Assembly: GCA_910579335.1 (NCBI GenBank) | Contig: CAJTUQ010000087.1 | Span: 1-10,791 of the forward strand | DNA: 10,791 nucleotides | Source: an uncultured Dorea sp. | GTDB lineage: Bacteria; Bacillota; Clostridia; Lachnospirales; Lachnospiraceae | Reading direction: 5' to 3' | Shown: positions 1-8,559 of the stretch, in pieces | Layout of the letters: every line of letters starts with the position of its first letter | How positions within the stretch are numbered: position 1 is the first letter of the stretch | Made by a program: the position numbers and the translations under genes | The notes under the pieces: model-generated | What the model was told of the DNA's origin: nothing | The model's input: only the letters and a program-made list of their open reading frames with translations | Databases searched by the model: none

Positions 1-3000
1 CCTGCAATATTATTCTTTTCCCGCCCCACCAAATCTATATCCACCTTAAGCTTTTCCATCAGGCTGTCATAGGATTGTATCGTAGTGGAAAGCTGCCGGA
101 GCACTTGAGATGCGTCGTCCGTAAGCTCAAGCATCGCCTCCAAAGGTTTCCTATAAAAGTCCTCCTGAAAATCCTCCAGCCGCACGATTTGGTTCAACAC
201 ATGTATAAGATGTTCCTTTGTCTCCTGCCGTTTCGCTATGCTTTGATTGTAATCCCTTACAAGAATGCCTTTAAAATCACGCAGCTTCCGGTTATCCATT
301 CCGGCGAAATCCTGCTCCCATTCTACCTCTTCATATACAGGGAAACTACTGTACTCCGAAAGGGCCGTCAGATTCTCATCGTAGCCTTTCAGCCGTCCTT
401 TCAGCGTTTCTTCCTGCCCGTAAAGCTCCTTTTTCTCATAAAGCAGCTGATTCCTTCTTGCCGGAAAATCCTGATTCAAAATCTTATCCTCCGGCAGCGG
501 TTCCTTGCGGCCGCATTCCTCCCTCATCTGCTTCATCCGGTCATCTCTTCTTTGCAGGATTAAAGCGATTTTTTTGTCGTCCTCATTCCAAAGTCTCTGC
601 TTTTCCTCAATCTTTTTCTTTCTGTCCTCCAGCAAGCTTTCTTGATGCAGTTCTTCCCTGCGGCTGTAAATAATACCCATCCATTCATCTGCGGCAATTT
701 TATACCTTTCTTTCATGCGTCCAAGCTCGTCCTTCACATTCCGGCATCTTTTAACCGCCCGTTGTTCCTGCTTCTCCAGCTCCTGCAGCTCTTGGGACAT
801 ATTCGTTGTAATGGCCGCATATCTGGCCTCCATCTCCCTGACATTTGCATCATCTTTTTCATTTTGGGTACTCCCCAGATGAAACATATCCTCCGGCTGT
901 TCTCTGTAATGCTCATATTTACTGATATTCCTTTGAAGCTCTTCCTGTTTTCTTGCTAGGCTCTCCTTCTCAGCTTCCTTTGTTTTCTGTTCCTCTAAAA
1001 GCTTCTGCTCCTGATTTCTGGAAAGCTTCTGGCGTTCCTCAAGCTTTTCTTTCTCACGGCGGCATTTCTCAAGCTCCCTTTTGCTTTTCATATAGCTTTC
1101 GTAATCCCTGCACAGCCATATAAAATCCTCAAGCCGTCTTTTTTGGCGTTCCGTCTCCTTTTCCGCACTCCGTATCTCCTGCTCCCGCCTTTCGATTCCC
1201 TCGTTAAGCTTTCCAATCTCCGCAGATATCTCCTGGAGTCCTTTTTCCAAATCACCTATCTTTCTCTCCAGCTCTTTTATTGATTTTTCATTCTGCTCCC
1301 AGGACGCCTTGCCCACCTTCTGGTTACGCAGACGCTCCTGACGTTCAAAATACTCTTTATACTCCAGGCGGCGTATCCTGACCGCCTCCCTCTTTTTCTC
1401 AATCTGGCGTTCCTTCTCCTGTATAAAAAGCCCAAGCTTTTCTTCATTCAAAAGGCTTTCGTTAAAGAACACATAAAAACTTACTCCTGGAAACACCTGC
1501 ACTCCGCTTCCGTCAGAATCCTTTTTTACTTCGAGGCTCTCCCGCAGTACAATCGGAACCGGTGAAGAGGTGTAAAGCTCCTTCACGCTGCGGGATAATC
1601 TGGAAAGCTCCTGCTCAGACAAAATCAAGGCATACGGAAGAAACGGATTGCTGCGCACCAGCTCCCGGTTTCTTTTTTCAGTATACCCATTCTTTCTAAG
1701 CCACTCCATACCATATACTACATGGATTCCAAGATTCTCAAATCCTGTCTTAAGCTCCTCCGTAAGCTCCAAAAATCTTCCCTCGGACAACTGCTGATAC
1801 TCCTTTAAAAGAATATCCTCCTCTTTCTCAAGATTTCTTCTAATGCCGTCAATCTCCGAAAGCTTCCTCTCCGATATGCGCAGAATCTCATCTCTCTCAA
1901 AAATCAATTTTTCGTCCAGATTCAGATAACGCATAATTATCCGCCTGTCGCCCAGCTCCTCTTCAAATTCTGCCTTTATCTTCCGGCACTCTGTCAGCGC
2001 GTCGCTTTTTCGGATTCTATCTGCGCGCATGTCATCCATCGCCCGTTTTGCACTTTTCTTTTGTTCTCTGTCGTGCTCCTGCTGCTTTCTCATACGGAGG
2101 CGGTTTCTCGTCCCTTCCTCCAATTCCTTCTCATATGCCGATTTCTTAATATCCAGCAGTCCCGGTTCATACTCTCCTAAAATATTACGGGACAATTCCT
2201 CTTTGTAGCGCTGGTTATACTCCTCCTCCCGCTCGTCATAAAAGCCCGTCCTGCTCTTAAGCGTTCCCTCCCTCGCAGCATTCTCATACAGCTCTTGGGA
2301 CAAATCCGTTAGCTTTACTCTCTCCCGGATGATTTCTTCTAAAAGCCTGCGGCTATCCTCTTCATTCTGCCGGCTCTTGTCCTGGTTTTCCTCATACAAA
2401 GTCTCGTACAGACATCTCAATGTATATCCGAGAGCCTTTCTTTCCGGCTCTGAAGCCTCCTCGTTTTTTCTTACAATTTGGAGTCTCTGGCGGATGTATT
2501 CCAGTTCCCCCGTCTCCTCTTTAAGTGTACTCTCATGTTTTGCGCACAACAGCAGATGGAGGGCTCTGGAAATCTTATCCGCTTCACGCACAAGTCCTTC
2601 CCTTTCGCTCTCAAGCATATCTCTGCTGCTTATATAAAAACGGCACTCTTTATCTAGTCTGTGTATTTCGCTTGACAGCCTTTCATACTCTACCTGGGCC
2701 AGCTGTCTTTGGACTTCCTCCGCCTTCCTCTCTATATCTGCAAGCTCATCCTGAGTAATTCCATAAAGCCTGTTAAGCTGCGCAATAAAACATGCCATAA
2801 GGTTTTCCTGCGCCTTCTTCTCCTCCTCTGCTCCCTGGTATAACTCAGCCTGCTCCTGTACTCTTACAGTTTCCTGCTTAAATCTTTGAATCGTATCAAA
2901 ACGCTTAATGCTGGACTTATTCTTCTTGTACTGTCCCACGTATTTTTCCAGCGTATCCTGAAATTCCTTCATACGGTTTTTTTCTTTGTTAAGCTTGCTT

Positions 3001-3689
3001 TCCACCGCATCAAGAAACCATTTTTCCACAAGTCCCCTCTCATCTCTGCAGTCAGAAAACAACTCAGATAAGCCGGACTCCTTCAGATTTACCTTCTTTA
3101 TAATCGTCTCCCACTCTTTATAGTGAATCTGGTACTCTGCAAGCTTGTTAAAGTACTGCCTGGATTGTGCCGCATTGGACATGTCATAGCAGAAAAATTT
3201 TATCGAACGCTCTTTTCTATACCCCTCAAACATACGCCTGCAGTCTGCGAAATTTTTAAGCAGCATTTCTTTTTTATCTTTCTTCACTACCGGAAGTTGA
3301 TGGATGTCCTGTTCACATGAATCATTATATTCACAGATAAAGTTCACCATCTCCAGATTTTCATTGCTTTCTTCTGATAAATCCTGGTTTCTTCTCACCA
3401 TCATGCCGGTAAGCACATATCCTGCCTTTCCGTCAAGCACCCACTCGACCAGAATAAACGAAGGCTTATTTGTCGTAAAGTAGCTTTCAAACGGCCTGTC
3501 CTTTGCATCCCGGTACCGCTTATGGACGAAAGGCGCCGTCATCATCTGCACCAATACGGATTTCCCGCCGCCGTTTCTAAGTGACAGCAGCGTACTTTCT
3601 CCATTCATATGAAAAGTTTCGTCGCTAATACGTATCGCATTATTATTATAACCGATATTAATCAGCCTGACCGACTGTATCTTACTCAT
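1..3689 (-). CDS. jetC: Wadjet SMC-like ATPase JetC (partial, C-terminus beyond the left edge)
   Basis: Motor ATPase of the Wadjet plasmid-restriction complex, related to SMC/MukB. It would use ATP to extrude DNA loops together with JetA and JetB. The ATG at 3687-3689 overlaps the jetB stop by 8 nt (ATGAGTAA), which suggests translational coupling. The frame reads MSKIQSVRLINIGYNNNAIR at the N-terminus. A Walker A motif follows at about residues 37-44 (LRNGGGKS), inside an SMC-type N-terminal head of roughly 200 residues. Long charged coiled coil rich in Glu, Lys, Arg and Leu follows. It is broken near residues 640-745 by a globular hinge-like segment (NPFLPYALIL to VFPGVSFYVFFNES), then coiled coil resumes to the window edge. 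I sampled this frame at many points down to position 3 and found it open; I did not check every codon. About 1229 codons are present. The signature motif and Walker B head are absent, so the gene must run on past position 1. Confidence 0.92.
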   Translation of the reverse strand, partial: MSKIQSVRLINIGYNNNAIRISDETFHMNGESTLLSLRNGGGKSVLVQMMTAPFVHKRYRDAKDRPFESYFTTNKPSFILVEWVLDGKAGYVLTGMMVRRNQDLSEESNENLEMVNFICEYNDSCEQDIHQLPVVKKDKKEMLLKNFADCRRMFEGYRKERSIKFFCYDMSNAAQSRQYFNKLAEYQIHYKEWETIIKKVNLKESGLSELFSDCRDERGLVEKWFLDAVESKLNKEKNRMKEFQDTLEKYVGQYKKNKSSIKRFDTIQRFKQETVRVQEQAELYQGAEEEKKAQENLMACFIAQLNRLYGITQDELADIERKAEEVQRQLAQVEYERLSSEIHRLDKECRFYISSRDMLESEREGLVREADKISRALHLLLCAKHESTLKEETGELEYIRQRLQIVRKNEEASEPERKALGYTLRCLYETLYEENQDKSRQNEEDSRRLLEEIIRERVKLTDLSQELYENAAREGTLKSRTGFYDEREEEYNQRYKEELSRNILGEYEPGLLDIKKSAYEKELEEGTRNRLRMRKQQEHDREQKKSAKRAMDDMRADRIRKSDALTECRKIKAEFEEELGDRRIIMRYLNLDEKLIFERDEILRISERKLSEIDGIRRNLEKEEDILLKEYQQLSEGRFLELTEELKTGFENLGIHVVYGMEWLRKNGYTEKRNRELVRSNPFLPYALILSEQELSRLSRSVKELYTSSPVPIVLRESLEVKKDSDGSGVQVFPGVSFYVFFNESLLNEEKLGLFIQEKERQIEKKREAVRIRRLEYKEYFERQERLRNQKVGKASWEQNEKSIKELERKIGDLEKGLQEISAEIGKLNEGIERREQEIRSAEKETERQKRRLEDFIWLCRDYESYMKSKRELEKCRREKEKLEERQKLSRNQEQKLLEEQKTKEAEKESLARKQEELQRNISKYEHYREQPEDMFHLGSTQNEKDDANVREMEARYAAITTNMSQELQELEKQEQRAVKRCRNVKDELGRMKERYKIAADEWMGIIYSRREELHQESLLEDRKKKIEEKQRLWNEDDKKIALILQRRDDRMKQMREECGRKEPLPEDKILNQDFPARRNQLLYEKKELYGQEETLKGRLKGYDENLTALSEYSSFPVYEEVEWEQDFAGMDNRKLRDFKGILVRDYNQSIAKRQETKEHLIHVLNQIVRLEDFQEDFYRKPLEAMLELTDDASQVLRQLSTTIQSYDSLMEKLKVDIDLVGREKNNIA

Positions 3690-4398
3690 TTTCCGCCACC
3701 CCCAGTACACGCAGCACCCTCTGGTAATTATTCTGGTTCAATAAATTCCAATCCATAAAACTATCCAGCTTTTTTGTTGTCTTAATCATCTCATCCTGCT
3801 CTACGTATTCTATTAATCCCTGCTTCTGCAAAAATAAAAGAATGTGGTGGAGGAAACCTTCCTTCGTCGTCTTCGCACGGGAGCCCTTCTCATCTGACTT
3901 CAAAGCCTCATATGCCCCGAACATATTTGTAAATGCAATTCCGGCCCTCTCCTCTTCTTCCTCTCCAAGATTTTGCGCCCCTTCTTTTAAATGCCCGGAC
4001 ACAAGATTTTGAAGCTCTCCAACCCTTATATATTCTCTCGCCTTACTGCTGCTTCCCTGCCCGTCAAAAAACTCCACAAGGAGCGTTAATATCACAAACT
4101 GGGAAAGATAGTAATCCTTATCCGTGGCTCCGGACCTGCAAAGCACCGCTTTCAGCTGTGCTTTTGAAAATCCCAGGAAATTATTCTCTTCCTTCGGAAC
4201 CAAATAGATGACATTTCCATATCTTTCTATTGTACTTCCTGCAGTTTCACCCTGCAATTTCACTAAATTCTGAACCGCTTCCTCCTCTGTGTATGCTTTA
4301 TAAAGAAGCAGTTCTTCCTCTTCCCGGAGCTCATGATTTTCTAAGAGATAATAAAAAATCTCCTGACTCGCCCTTATATCTTCCAATTCGTAAGCCAT
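3682..4398 (-). CDS. jetB: Wadjet subunit JetB (MukE-like, DUF6063-type)
   Basis: A 238-residue protein in the position and size range of JetB. By analogy to MukE, JetB is the tandem winged-helix partner that binds the kleisin JetA and links it to the JetC heads. It is soluble, with no signal peptide or membrane segment. The sequence is acidic and helical, with MAYELEDIRASQEIFYYLLE at the N-terminus. A hydrophobic helix (QFVILTLLVEFF) lies near residues 100-115, and a C-terminal winged-helix-like part includes HHILLFLQKQGLIEYVEQDE. The ATG follows the jetA stop by 6 nt, and its AAAGGAA ribosome binding site overlaps the end of jetA. The jetC start lies inside its last codons. Operon position and overall pattern make the assignment strong; the DUF name is from memory. 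Confidence 0.87.
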   Translation of the reverse strand: MAYELEDIRASQEIFYYLLENHELREEEELLLYKAYTEEEAVQNLVKLQGETAGSTIERYGNVIYLVPKEENNFLGFSKAQLKAVLCRSGATDKDYYLSQFVILTLLVEFFDGQGSSSKAREYIRVGELQNLVSGHLKEGAQNLGEEEEERAGIAFTNMFGAYEALKSDEKGSRAKTTKEGFLHHILLFLQKQGLIEYVEQDEMIKTTKKLDSFMDWNLLNQNNYQRVLRVLGVAENE

Positions 4399-4404
4399 AA
4401 GCCT

Positions 4405-6024
4405 TTATTCCTTTCGTTTCACCCGTATCAACACATTGGAACACCGGATGCTTTTTCTTATGCCGTCTTCATTTAAGACTCCGTCAAACGCCACTGTGTT
4501 TCCATCCTCTATGCGCACAACCTCTATCCCCTTTATATCACTGTTTTCCGGATATTCCTCCACAAGATGCAAAAGCATCTCGTTCAGCTGAAATTCTCCA
4601 GGCCTGTCCTGGATATACTCGCTCCTTTCTTTTTTCAAGGCTTCCATATCTATTTCCCGGTTTTTAATGAGCTCAACCATAATTTCCTTGAAAATCTCCG
4701 TATTAGGAATAAATTGTTCTTTTTCTTCATTTGATTTTTCTATATGCGCGCCAATCTCCTTAAGAGTAATCTCCCCTCTTCCCTTTGTCTCCCTAAGCAG
4801 AAATCCCAGACTCGTCTCATAGCGCTTTAGCTTTTTCTTCCTGCGCCTCTCCTGCTCAAGCTGCCATTCCTCCTCGTCAAAATCCAAGGCCTCTCCCATA
4901 TCCTCTTCCTGCTTTTTTTTCACAGGACGCTGCAGCTGAAAGGCCTTATTCAAATTATAGGTTTTATCCAAATCCCGGCCAAATAGCGGTCTCAAAAAAA
5001 AGTCCAAATTCTCCAGCGATTGGGGATTTTCCATCAGCTTGTCAAAAAGCTCTGCCCTCAGGGAGAAACGCTTGATAAAGGACATCTGTATTAATTCTTC
5101 CAACTCCTTTGTATACAACGCCTTCAAATCAAAATGACTCCCCAGTATCTTCTGATGCTCATCAATCGTGCGGTTTAAATAAGTTTCAATCTCCCGGAGG
5201 TAATTAAGCTTCTCCTCATCCTTTGCGCTCAGCCGCTTTACATCAATATTCTCCTGCTCCAATTCCCTGACCCTGCTCTTTACCCGGTCACTGTAATTTT
5301 GGAACTTCTGCTTTGTCTCATCAATCGTTTCCAGATTCTCCTTCAGGATGTCTTTATAATCCCTGACAGAGTAATTCAGTGCATTGCGCCTGATTTTCCC
5401 CATCGCCTCCTGAATCTTCTGAAGCTGTATGCGCAGCAGATTGAACACGTTTTTAATCTCTTCAGCCGCTTTGTCGTAACTCTGCTTCTCCAAATGCATC
5501 TGGAAAATCATCTCATGGATAGTAAGCTTCATGTTACTTTCAATCTCAAGGGTCGCAAGCATCAGGTTATATCCATCATCCGTCAGATAATAGGACGTTC
5601 TTTTAAATTCCCTGTCAATGTATATGATTTTATTTGCCACATAGCTGACATGCATGCTCTGGTAGCTGTTCTGCCCGAAATCAAACCCATCGAAGTACAT
5701 AACCTTCCCTTCATTGGACAGCACTACATTCACAATAAAATCTCCCAGCTTTCTGCAGTCGTCATAAGTCATCTCCTTGCGGAAATACTGCATATTTAAC
5801 GTATCAATATAAGACCCGATATCATCCATCACACAGCTTTCTTCTTTCAATGACTGCTCCATAATGTACAGCATCACCGCAAATATCATATTAAGCTGCT
5901 CGTCCAGCTTCTGGAAGCCATACTGCTTCCATATCGTTTTCTGGGCGCTGTTCTGGATAATCAAGGCGTACAGCCCCACATTTTTCATTCTTCTGGGAAA
6001 GTGTTTTAAAAATTCAAACTGCAT
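4405..6024 (-). CDS. jetA: Wadjet subunit JetA (MukF-like kleisin, DUF5716-type)
   Basis: Predicted kleisin subunit that bridges the JetC heads and binds JetB. I prefer the ATG at 6022-6024 (539 residues), because AGGGAG sits a few bases upstream. A TTG seven codons earlier would overlap that site and the jetD stop region. The N-terminal part (about residues 1-180) looks like winged-helix DNA- or partner-binding folds, with QFEFLKHFPRRMKNVGLYAL at its start. Residues about 188-290 are coiled coil. A strongly acidic then basic linker lies near residues 370-400 (DFDEEEW followed by ERRRKKKLKR). A second wHTH-like region forms the C-terminus. The gene begins 17 nt after the jetD stop. It lacks the DUF3375 look of type I JetA as I remember it, which argues for a type II system. 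Confidence 0.9.
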   Translation of the reverse strand: MQFEFLKHFPRRMKNVGLYALIIQNSAQKTIWKQYGFQKLDEQLNMIFAVMLYIMEQSLKEESCVMDDIGSYIDTLNMQYFRKEMTYDDCRKLGDFIVNVVLSNEGKVMYFDGFDFGQNSYQSMHVSYVANKIIYIDREFKRTSYYLTDDGYNLMLATLEIESNMKLTIHEMIFQMHLEKQSYDKAAEEIKNVFNLLRIQLQKIQEAMGKIRRNALNYSVRDYKDILKENLETIDETKQKFQNYSDRVKSRVRELEQENIDVKRLSAKDEEKLNYLREIETYLNRTIDEHQKILGSHFDLKALYTKELEELIQMSFIKRFSLRAELFDKLMENPQSLENLDFFLRPLFGRDLDKTYNLNKAFQLQRPVKKKQEEDMGEALDFDEEEWQLEQERRRKKKLKRYETSLGFLLRETKGRGEITLKEIGAHIEKSNEEKEQFIPNTEIFKEIMVELIKNREIDMEALKKERSEYIQDRPGEFQLNEMLLHLVEEYPENSDIKGIEVVRIEDGNTVAFDGVLNEDGIRKSIRCSNVLIRVKRKE

Positions 6025-6041
6025 CTTTTCTCCCTTATCCG

Positions 6042-7040
6042 TCAAACTTCATCACAAAAATCCGAGATATTTAAAATCTCCTGCGGAATATATTTCCCGC
6101 TCTCTATGACTGCCTTCATTTTATCTGTAAGCTCCTTTGGAAAATATGCAAAAAATTCGCCGCAAAGATTTCTGTTCTGCCGCTCTTTCATGTTCGGAAG
6201 CCTTTCTGTTCCAATCTTCCCCGCCTTTTTCAGCATCCTGTCATATGCACCGGCAAACGGGGTAATCTTCCATTCCTGCCCGAACAGGGAGGAGAGATGT
6301 TCATATATCCCAATCCCTTCATAGTCTAAGTCTCCAAAATAGTAAATCCGATTGCTTTTATCCGTTATATCGGGCTCCACACAGATGGAGAAATCTTCAA
6401 ACCTTTTTAAAATCCCTTTTCCGGCGCCATAAATCAACGTTCCCACCGAAATACCGAAAATTTTTTCATTTCCGTCAAGCAAATATCTGCGCATACTGTA
6501 AAAGGTATCTTTATTTTCCAGAATCACCATATTCTGGGGCGTTTCTCTTGTGCGGCTGTAATAAGCCAAAGGCTCGCTCGTCCCGTAAATATTAAGGGAG
6601 GCTCTCTCAATCCCGCAGTGCTTTAACACACTTTTTCCCTCCCCCTGGCTCAAGAACTTCTCGCGTCCCCATATCTCAAAGCTGCGCTCATTCACAGACA
6701 CCTTATATACAAGACTGCCGCTCTTATACTTTAGATAATCGCTCAACAGTATCACCCATTCTCTCTCCTTCTCATAACTCTTTGGATGAGCAAGGTAATA
6801 ATCTAAAGATATGCGGGGATGGAGGCCGTATTTTAACTCCTCTACATAACCGCCGTAATCCTTCTTCGGCTCAATCAGCCAGTACTCCCTGTACAGCGCC
6901 GGCTTCTTCCCATTGATCCCCGATGCCTTCAGGGGCTTGATTTTCCCCTGCCCTATCAGCTCCATAACATATCTGTACTGCTGCCCGTATGAGTGATCTT
7001 CCCTGCGCAAAAGCAGCTGTTCCAAAGATATCCGTCTCAC
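6042..7040 (-). CDS. jetD: Wadjet nuclease JetD (TOPRIM domain, DUF2220-type)
   Basis: DNA-cleaving subunit of Wadjet, expected to cut small circular plasmids once the JetABC motor is stalled on them. The 332 residues comprise an N-terminal DNA/partner-binding region (about 1-160) and a C-terminal TOPRIM fold. The TOPRIM signature is visible: the conserved acid is Glu175 in MVILENKDTF, and the DxD motif is Asp237 and Asp239 in YYFGDLDYEGIGIYEHL. The closing YIPQEIL near residues 317-323 is also typical of the family. The start is GTG at 7038-7040, with AAAGGAG about 8 nt upstream. It is the first gene of the operon, whereas type I Wadjet has jetD last. All expected catalytic residues that I can recognise are present, so the nuclease appears intact. 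Confidence 0.93.
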   Translation of the reverse strand: MRRISLEQLLLRREDHSYGQQYRYVMELIGQGKIKPLKASGINGKKPALYREYWLIEPKKDYGGYVEELKYGLHPRISLDYYLAHPKSYEKEREWVILLSDYLKYKSGSLVYKVSVNERSFEIWGREKFLSQGEGKSVLKHCGIERASLNIYGTSEPLAYYSRTRETPQNMVILENKDTFYSMRRYLLDGNEKIFGISVGTLIYGAGKGILKRFEDFSICVEPDITDKSNRIYYFGDLDYEGIGIYEHLSSLFGQEWKITPFAGAYDRMLKKAGKIGTERLPNMKERQNRNLCGEFFAYFPKELTDKMKAVIESGKYIPQEILNISDFCDEV

Positions 7041-7085
7041 AAAACTCTCCTTTAAAGCTCCGAATAAAAATCTTCTTCCAACATA

Positions 7086-7124
7086 TTAATTGTAACACTT
7101 TATGATGCTTTTCTCTACAATTAA
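7086..7124. promoter_or_regulatory. Inverted repeat with possible divergent promoters between jetD and a small gene
   Basis: A perfect 9-bp inverted repeat, TTAATTGTA (7086-7094) and TACAATTAA (7116-7124), is separated by 21 bp, so the half-sites lie about 30 bp, or three helical turns, apart. Each arm contains a TACAAT -10-like hexamer for one direction and a TTGTA -35-like element for the other. On the minus strand this gives TTGTAG-N20-TACAAT, about 50 nt before jetD. On the plus strand it gives TTGTAA-N19-TACAAT, facing the 70-codon gene. Both spacers are longer than the 17-bp optimum, so promoter function is uncertain. A repressor operator is an equally good reading. Confidence 0.3.
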
Positions 7125-7224
7125 ATCTGATTCCAGCCGGAAACACCAGCGAATCCTTTAGCGACGCATAGATTTCTTTAATTCTGCCAAAAATATTTTA
7201 AAAGCAAAAAGCGAGGTAGCATTT

Positions 7225-7437
7225 ATGAAACAAAAAGAATACAAAAAACAGCAGAAAAAATCAAACCAGGAAATTATCGATTCCTATGATTATCTATCCA
7301 ATGCGGCTTCCATGCAGGACTGCACGGGGCTGATTCCATCCGAGCCGGCATCTGCATCGGAGCTGGAAGCTTATGAAGATTTATACCACTTTCTCCCTCC
7401 CAACGGGGATGTGTCAAACATCGACTCTGATGAATAA
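7225..7437 (+). CDS. Small protein of unknown function, divergent from the Wadjet operon
   Basis: A 70-residue protein that I do not recognise. The ATG at 7225 has GAGGT at 7213-7217 as a well-spaced ribosome binding site. The N-terminus is very basic (MKQKEYKKQQKKSNQ) and the rest is acidic, ending in SNIDSDE. There is no signal peptide or membrane segment. The middle reads like a conserved soluble small protein (EIIDSYDYLSNAASMQDCTG). A strong intrinsic terminator follows 15 nt after the stop, so this is a complete monocistronic unit. It faces away from jetD across a shared 184-bp regulatory region. Whether it takes part in Wadjet function or is simply a chromosomal neighbour cannot be judged from the sequence. 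Confidence 0.7.
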   Translation: MKQKEYKKQQKKSNQEIIDSYDYLSNAASMQDCTGLIPSEPASASELEAYEDLYHFLPPNGDVSNIDSDE

Positions 7438-7448
7438 GTATTCTCAAT

Positions 7449-7511
7449 AAAAACCCGTAAGAATCCAATCGTGGATGTACCAAACAGATTCTTACGGGTA
7501 TCTCTTTTTTT
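7449..7511. terminator. Bidirectional rho-independent terminator
   Basis: A perfect 13-bp stem, ACCCGTAAGAATC (7453-7465) with GATTCTTACGGGT (7487-7499), encloses a 21-nt loop. On the plus strand it is followed by ATCTC and seven T residues (7505-7511). On the minus strand the stem ends in GGGTTTTTATTG, so it can also terminate the convergent esterase transcript. It sits between two convergent genes, as expected for a shared terminator. Confidence 0.88.
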
Positions 7512-7582
7512 CATTTCTGCGGTTCTTTTCCCTTCCCCTGCATCTGGACACAGGCATGAGAAATTCCTGCTGTACCGGACAT

Positions 7583-8398
7583 TTAATGCCCGTCAACCGA
7601 TTCTGCATCTATATCCAGCCACCAGCAGAGCACATCCTTTATCTTTTCATCCCAATATTTCCATTGATGGTCTCCCGCCGATTCGCTGCAGCTCAAATCA
7701 TATCCCAGCTTTCTTACGTATTCCCACACCTTTACATTCCCCTCATACAGAAAATCCTCTCTCCCGCACCAGGCAAACAATCTGGGACGTTTACCTTTCG
7801 CATCCGCAAGCCGGCCCGCCAGGGCAAAAAGATCGTCGTCCGAACCCTCAAGCCTCTTGGCGCTGCCAAAAATCCCCCGGAACAGCTGCTGCATATTTTC
7901 TTCCCTGCTCTCATTGCGTTTATAATCATCCACAATATCCAGCGCACCGGACAGAGATGCCGCCGCACCAAAGGTATCACCGGCCCGCAGACCTAGTTTC
8001 CATGCGCCGTAACCGCCCATAGACAGCCCGGCCGCCAGCGTGTCCTCTCTCTTATCTGACATTTTCGGGAAAAATTCCCGGCAGATACGGGGCAGCTCCT
8101 GCGAAACAAACGTCCAGTATCTCATTCCGTATGTTGTATCCGTATAAAATCCCAAATGTGCCGCAGGCATCACCACCGCAATGCCAAGCCTGTTCACATA
8201 CCGCTCAATGGATGTCCTGCGCTGCCAGATTGTGTGGTCGTCACTCATGCCATGAAGCAGGTACATCGTCTTATACCGCACGCCTCCCGAAACTCCTTCC
8301 ATGCCAATCTGCCCTTTCGTCCGCTGAGGTATAATTACGTCCATATTCATACTCATCCCCAATACATCTGAAAAAAAATCCACATGCATCAATGCCAT
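7583..8398 (-). CDS. Alpha/beta-hydrolase esterase (EstA / esterase D-like, PF00756 type)
   Basis: Predicted cytoplasmic carboxylesterase of 271 residues, close to the usual length for tributyrin-esterase-like EstA proteins. The first ATG with a good ribosome binding site (AGGGAGG, 8 nt upstream) is at 8396-8398. An upstream extension of 39 codons is possible but is basic and low in information. Features in order: an N-terminal strand region HVDFFSDVLGMSMNMDVIIP; the oxyanion region LLHGMSDDHTIW (about 47-58); the nucleophile elbow GLSMGG with Ser126; Asp215 in CGREDFL; and His244 in AGDHQWKYWDE. The full catalytic triad is therefore present. There is no signal peptide. The physiological substrate is unknown; relatives cleave short-chain acyl esters or S-formylglutathione. 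It appears to be monocistronic, with its own promoter and a shared terminator. Confidence 0.88.
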   Translation of the reverse strand: MALMHVDFFSDVLGMSMNMDVIIPQRTKGQIGMEGVSGGVRYKTMYLLHGMSDDHTIWQRRTSIERYVNRLGIAVVMPAAHLGFYTDTTYGMRYWTFVSQELPRICREFFPKMSDKREDTLAAGLSMGGYGAWKLGLRAGDTFGAAASLSGALDIVDDYKRNESREENMQQLFRGIFGSAKRLEGSDDDLFALAGRLADAKGKRPRLFAWCGREDFLYEGNVKVWEYVRKLGYDLSCSESAGDHQWKYWDEKIKDVLCWWLDIDAESVDGH

Positions 8399-8488
8399 TC
8401 TCTTGTCCTCCCTTTTCATATCTCTTTGATTCCGCTTGTCGATACCGCCGCTTATGATTTTTTTCTTTCTCCTGCAATTTTTAAGTTT

Positions 8489-8517
8489 ATGATAGCATAC
8501 GGATATTTCCGCCACAA
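8489..8517 (-). promoter_or_regulatory. Candidate sigma-A promoter for the esterase
   Basis: On the minus strand, TTGTGG (8517-8512), a 17-bp spacer and TATCAT (8494-8489) lie about 90 nt upstream of the esterase ATG. The -10 differs from consensus at one base; the -35 matches at three of six. No better promoter was seen between here and the gene. Confidence 0.42.
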
Positions 8518-8559
8518 CAAAAAAACTAATTCCGGCTTAACCAGTTCTTATTGCTCTAC

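Noticed and set aside
75..673. Plus-strand open frames opposite jetC.
   Set aside because: They are antisense shadows of a coiled-coil gene: arginine/leucine/proline-rich, with no ribosome binding sites and no recognisable domains.
6025..6045. TTG start for JetA giving seven extra residues (MTDKGEK).
   Set aside because: The AGGGAG ribosome binding site lies inside this stretch and points to the ATG at 6022-6024.
1..7040. MukBEF/MksBEF chromosome-segregation operon rather than Wadjet.
   Set aside because: The co-transcribed TOPRIM nuclease gene jetD is the mark of Wadjet; housekeeping MukBEF lacks it.
7471..8371. Several plus-strand frames opposite the esterase gene.
   Set aside because: The minus strand carries a complete catalytic triad and good start signals; the plus frames are low-complexity shadows.
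8399..8515. A 39-residue N-terminal extension of the esterase.
   Set aside because: It is basic and low in information, lies between the likely promoter and a strong ribosome binding site, and family members start near MALMHVDFF.
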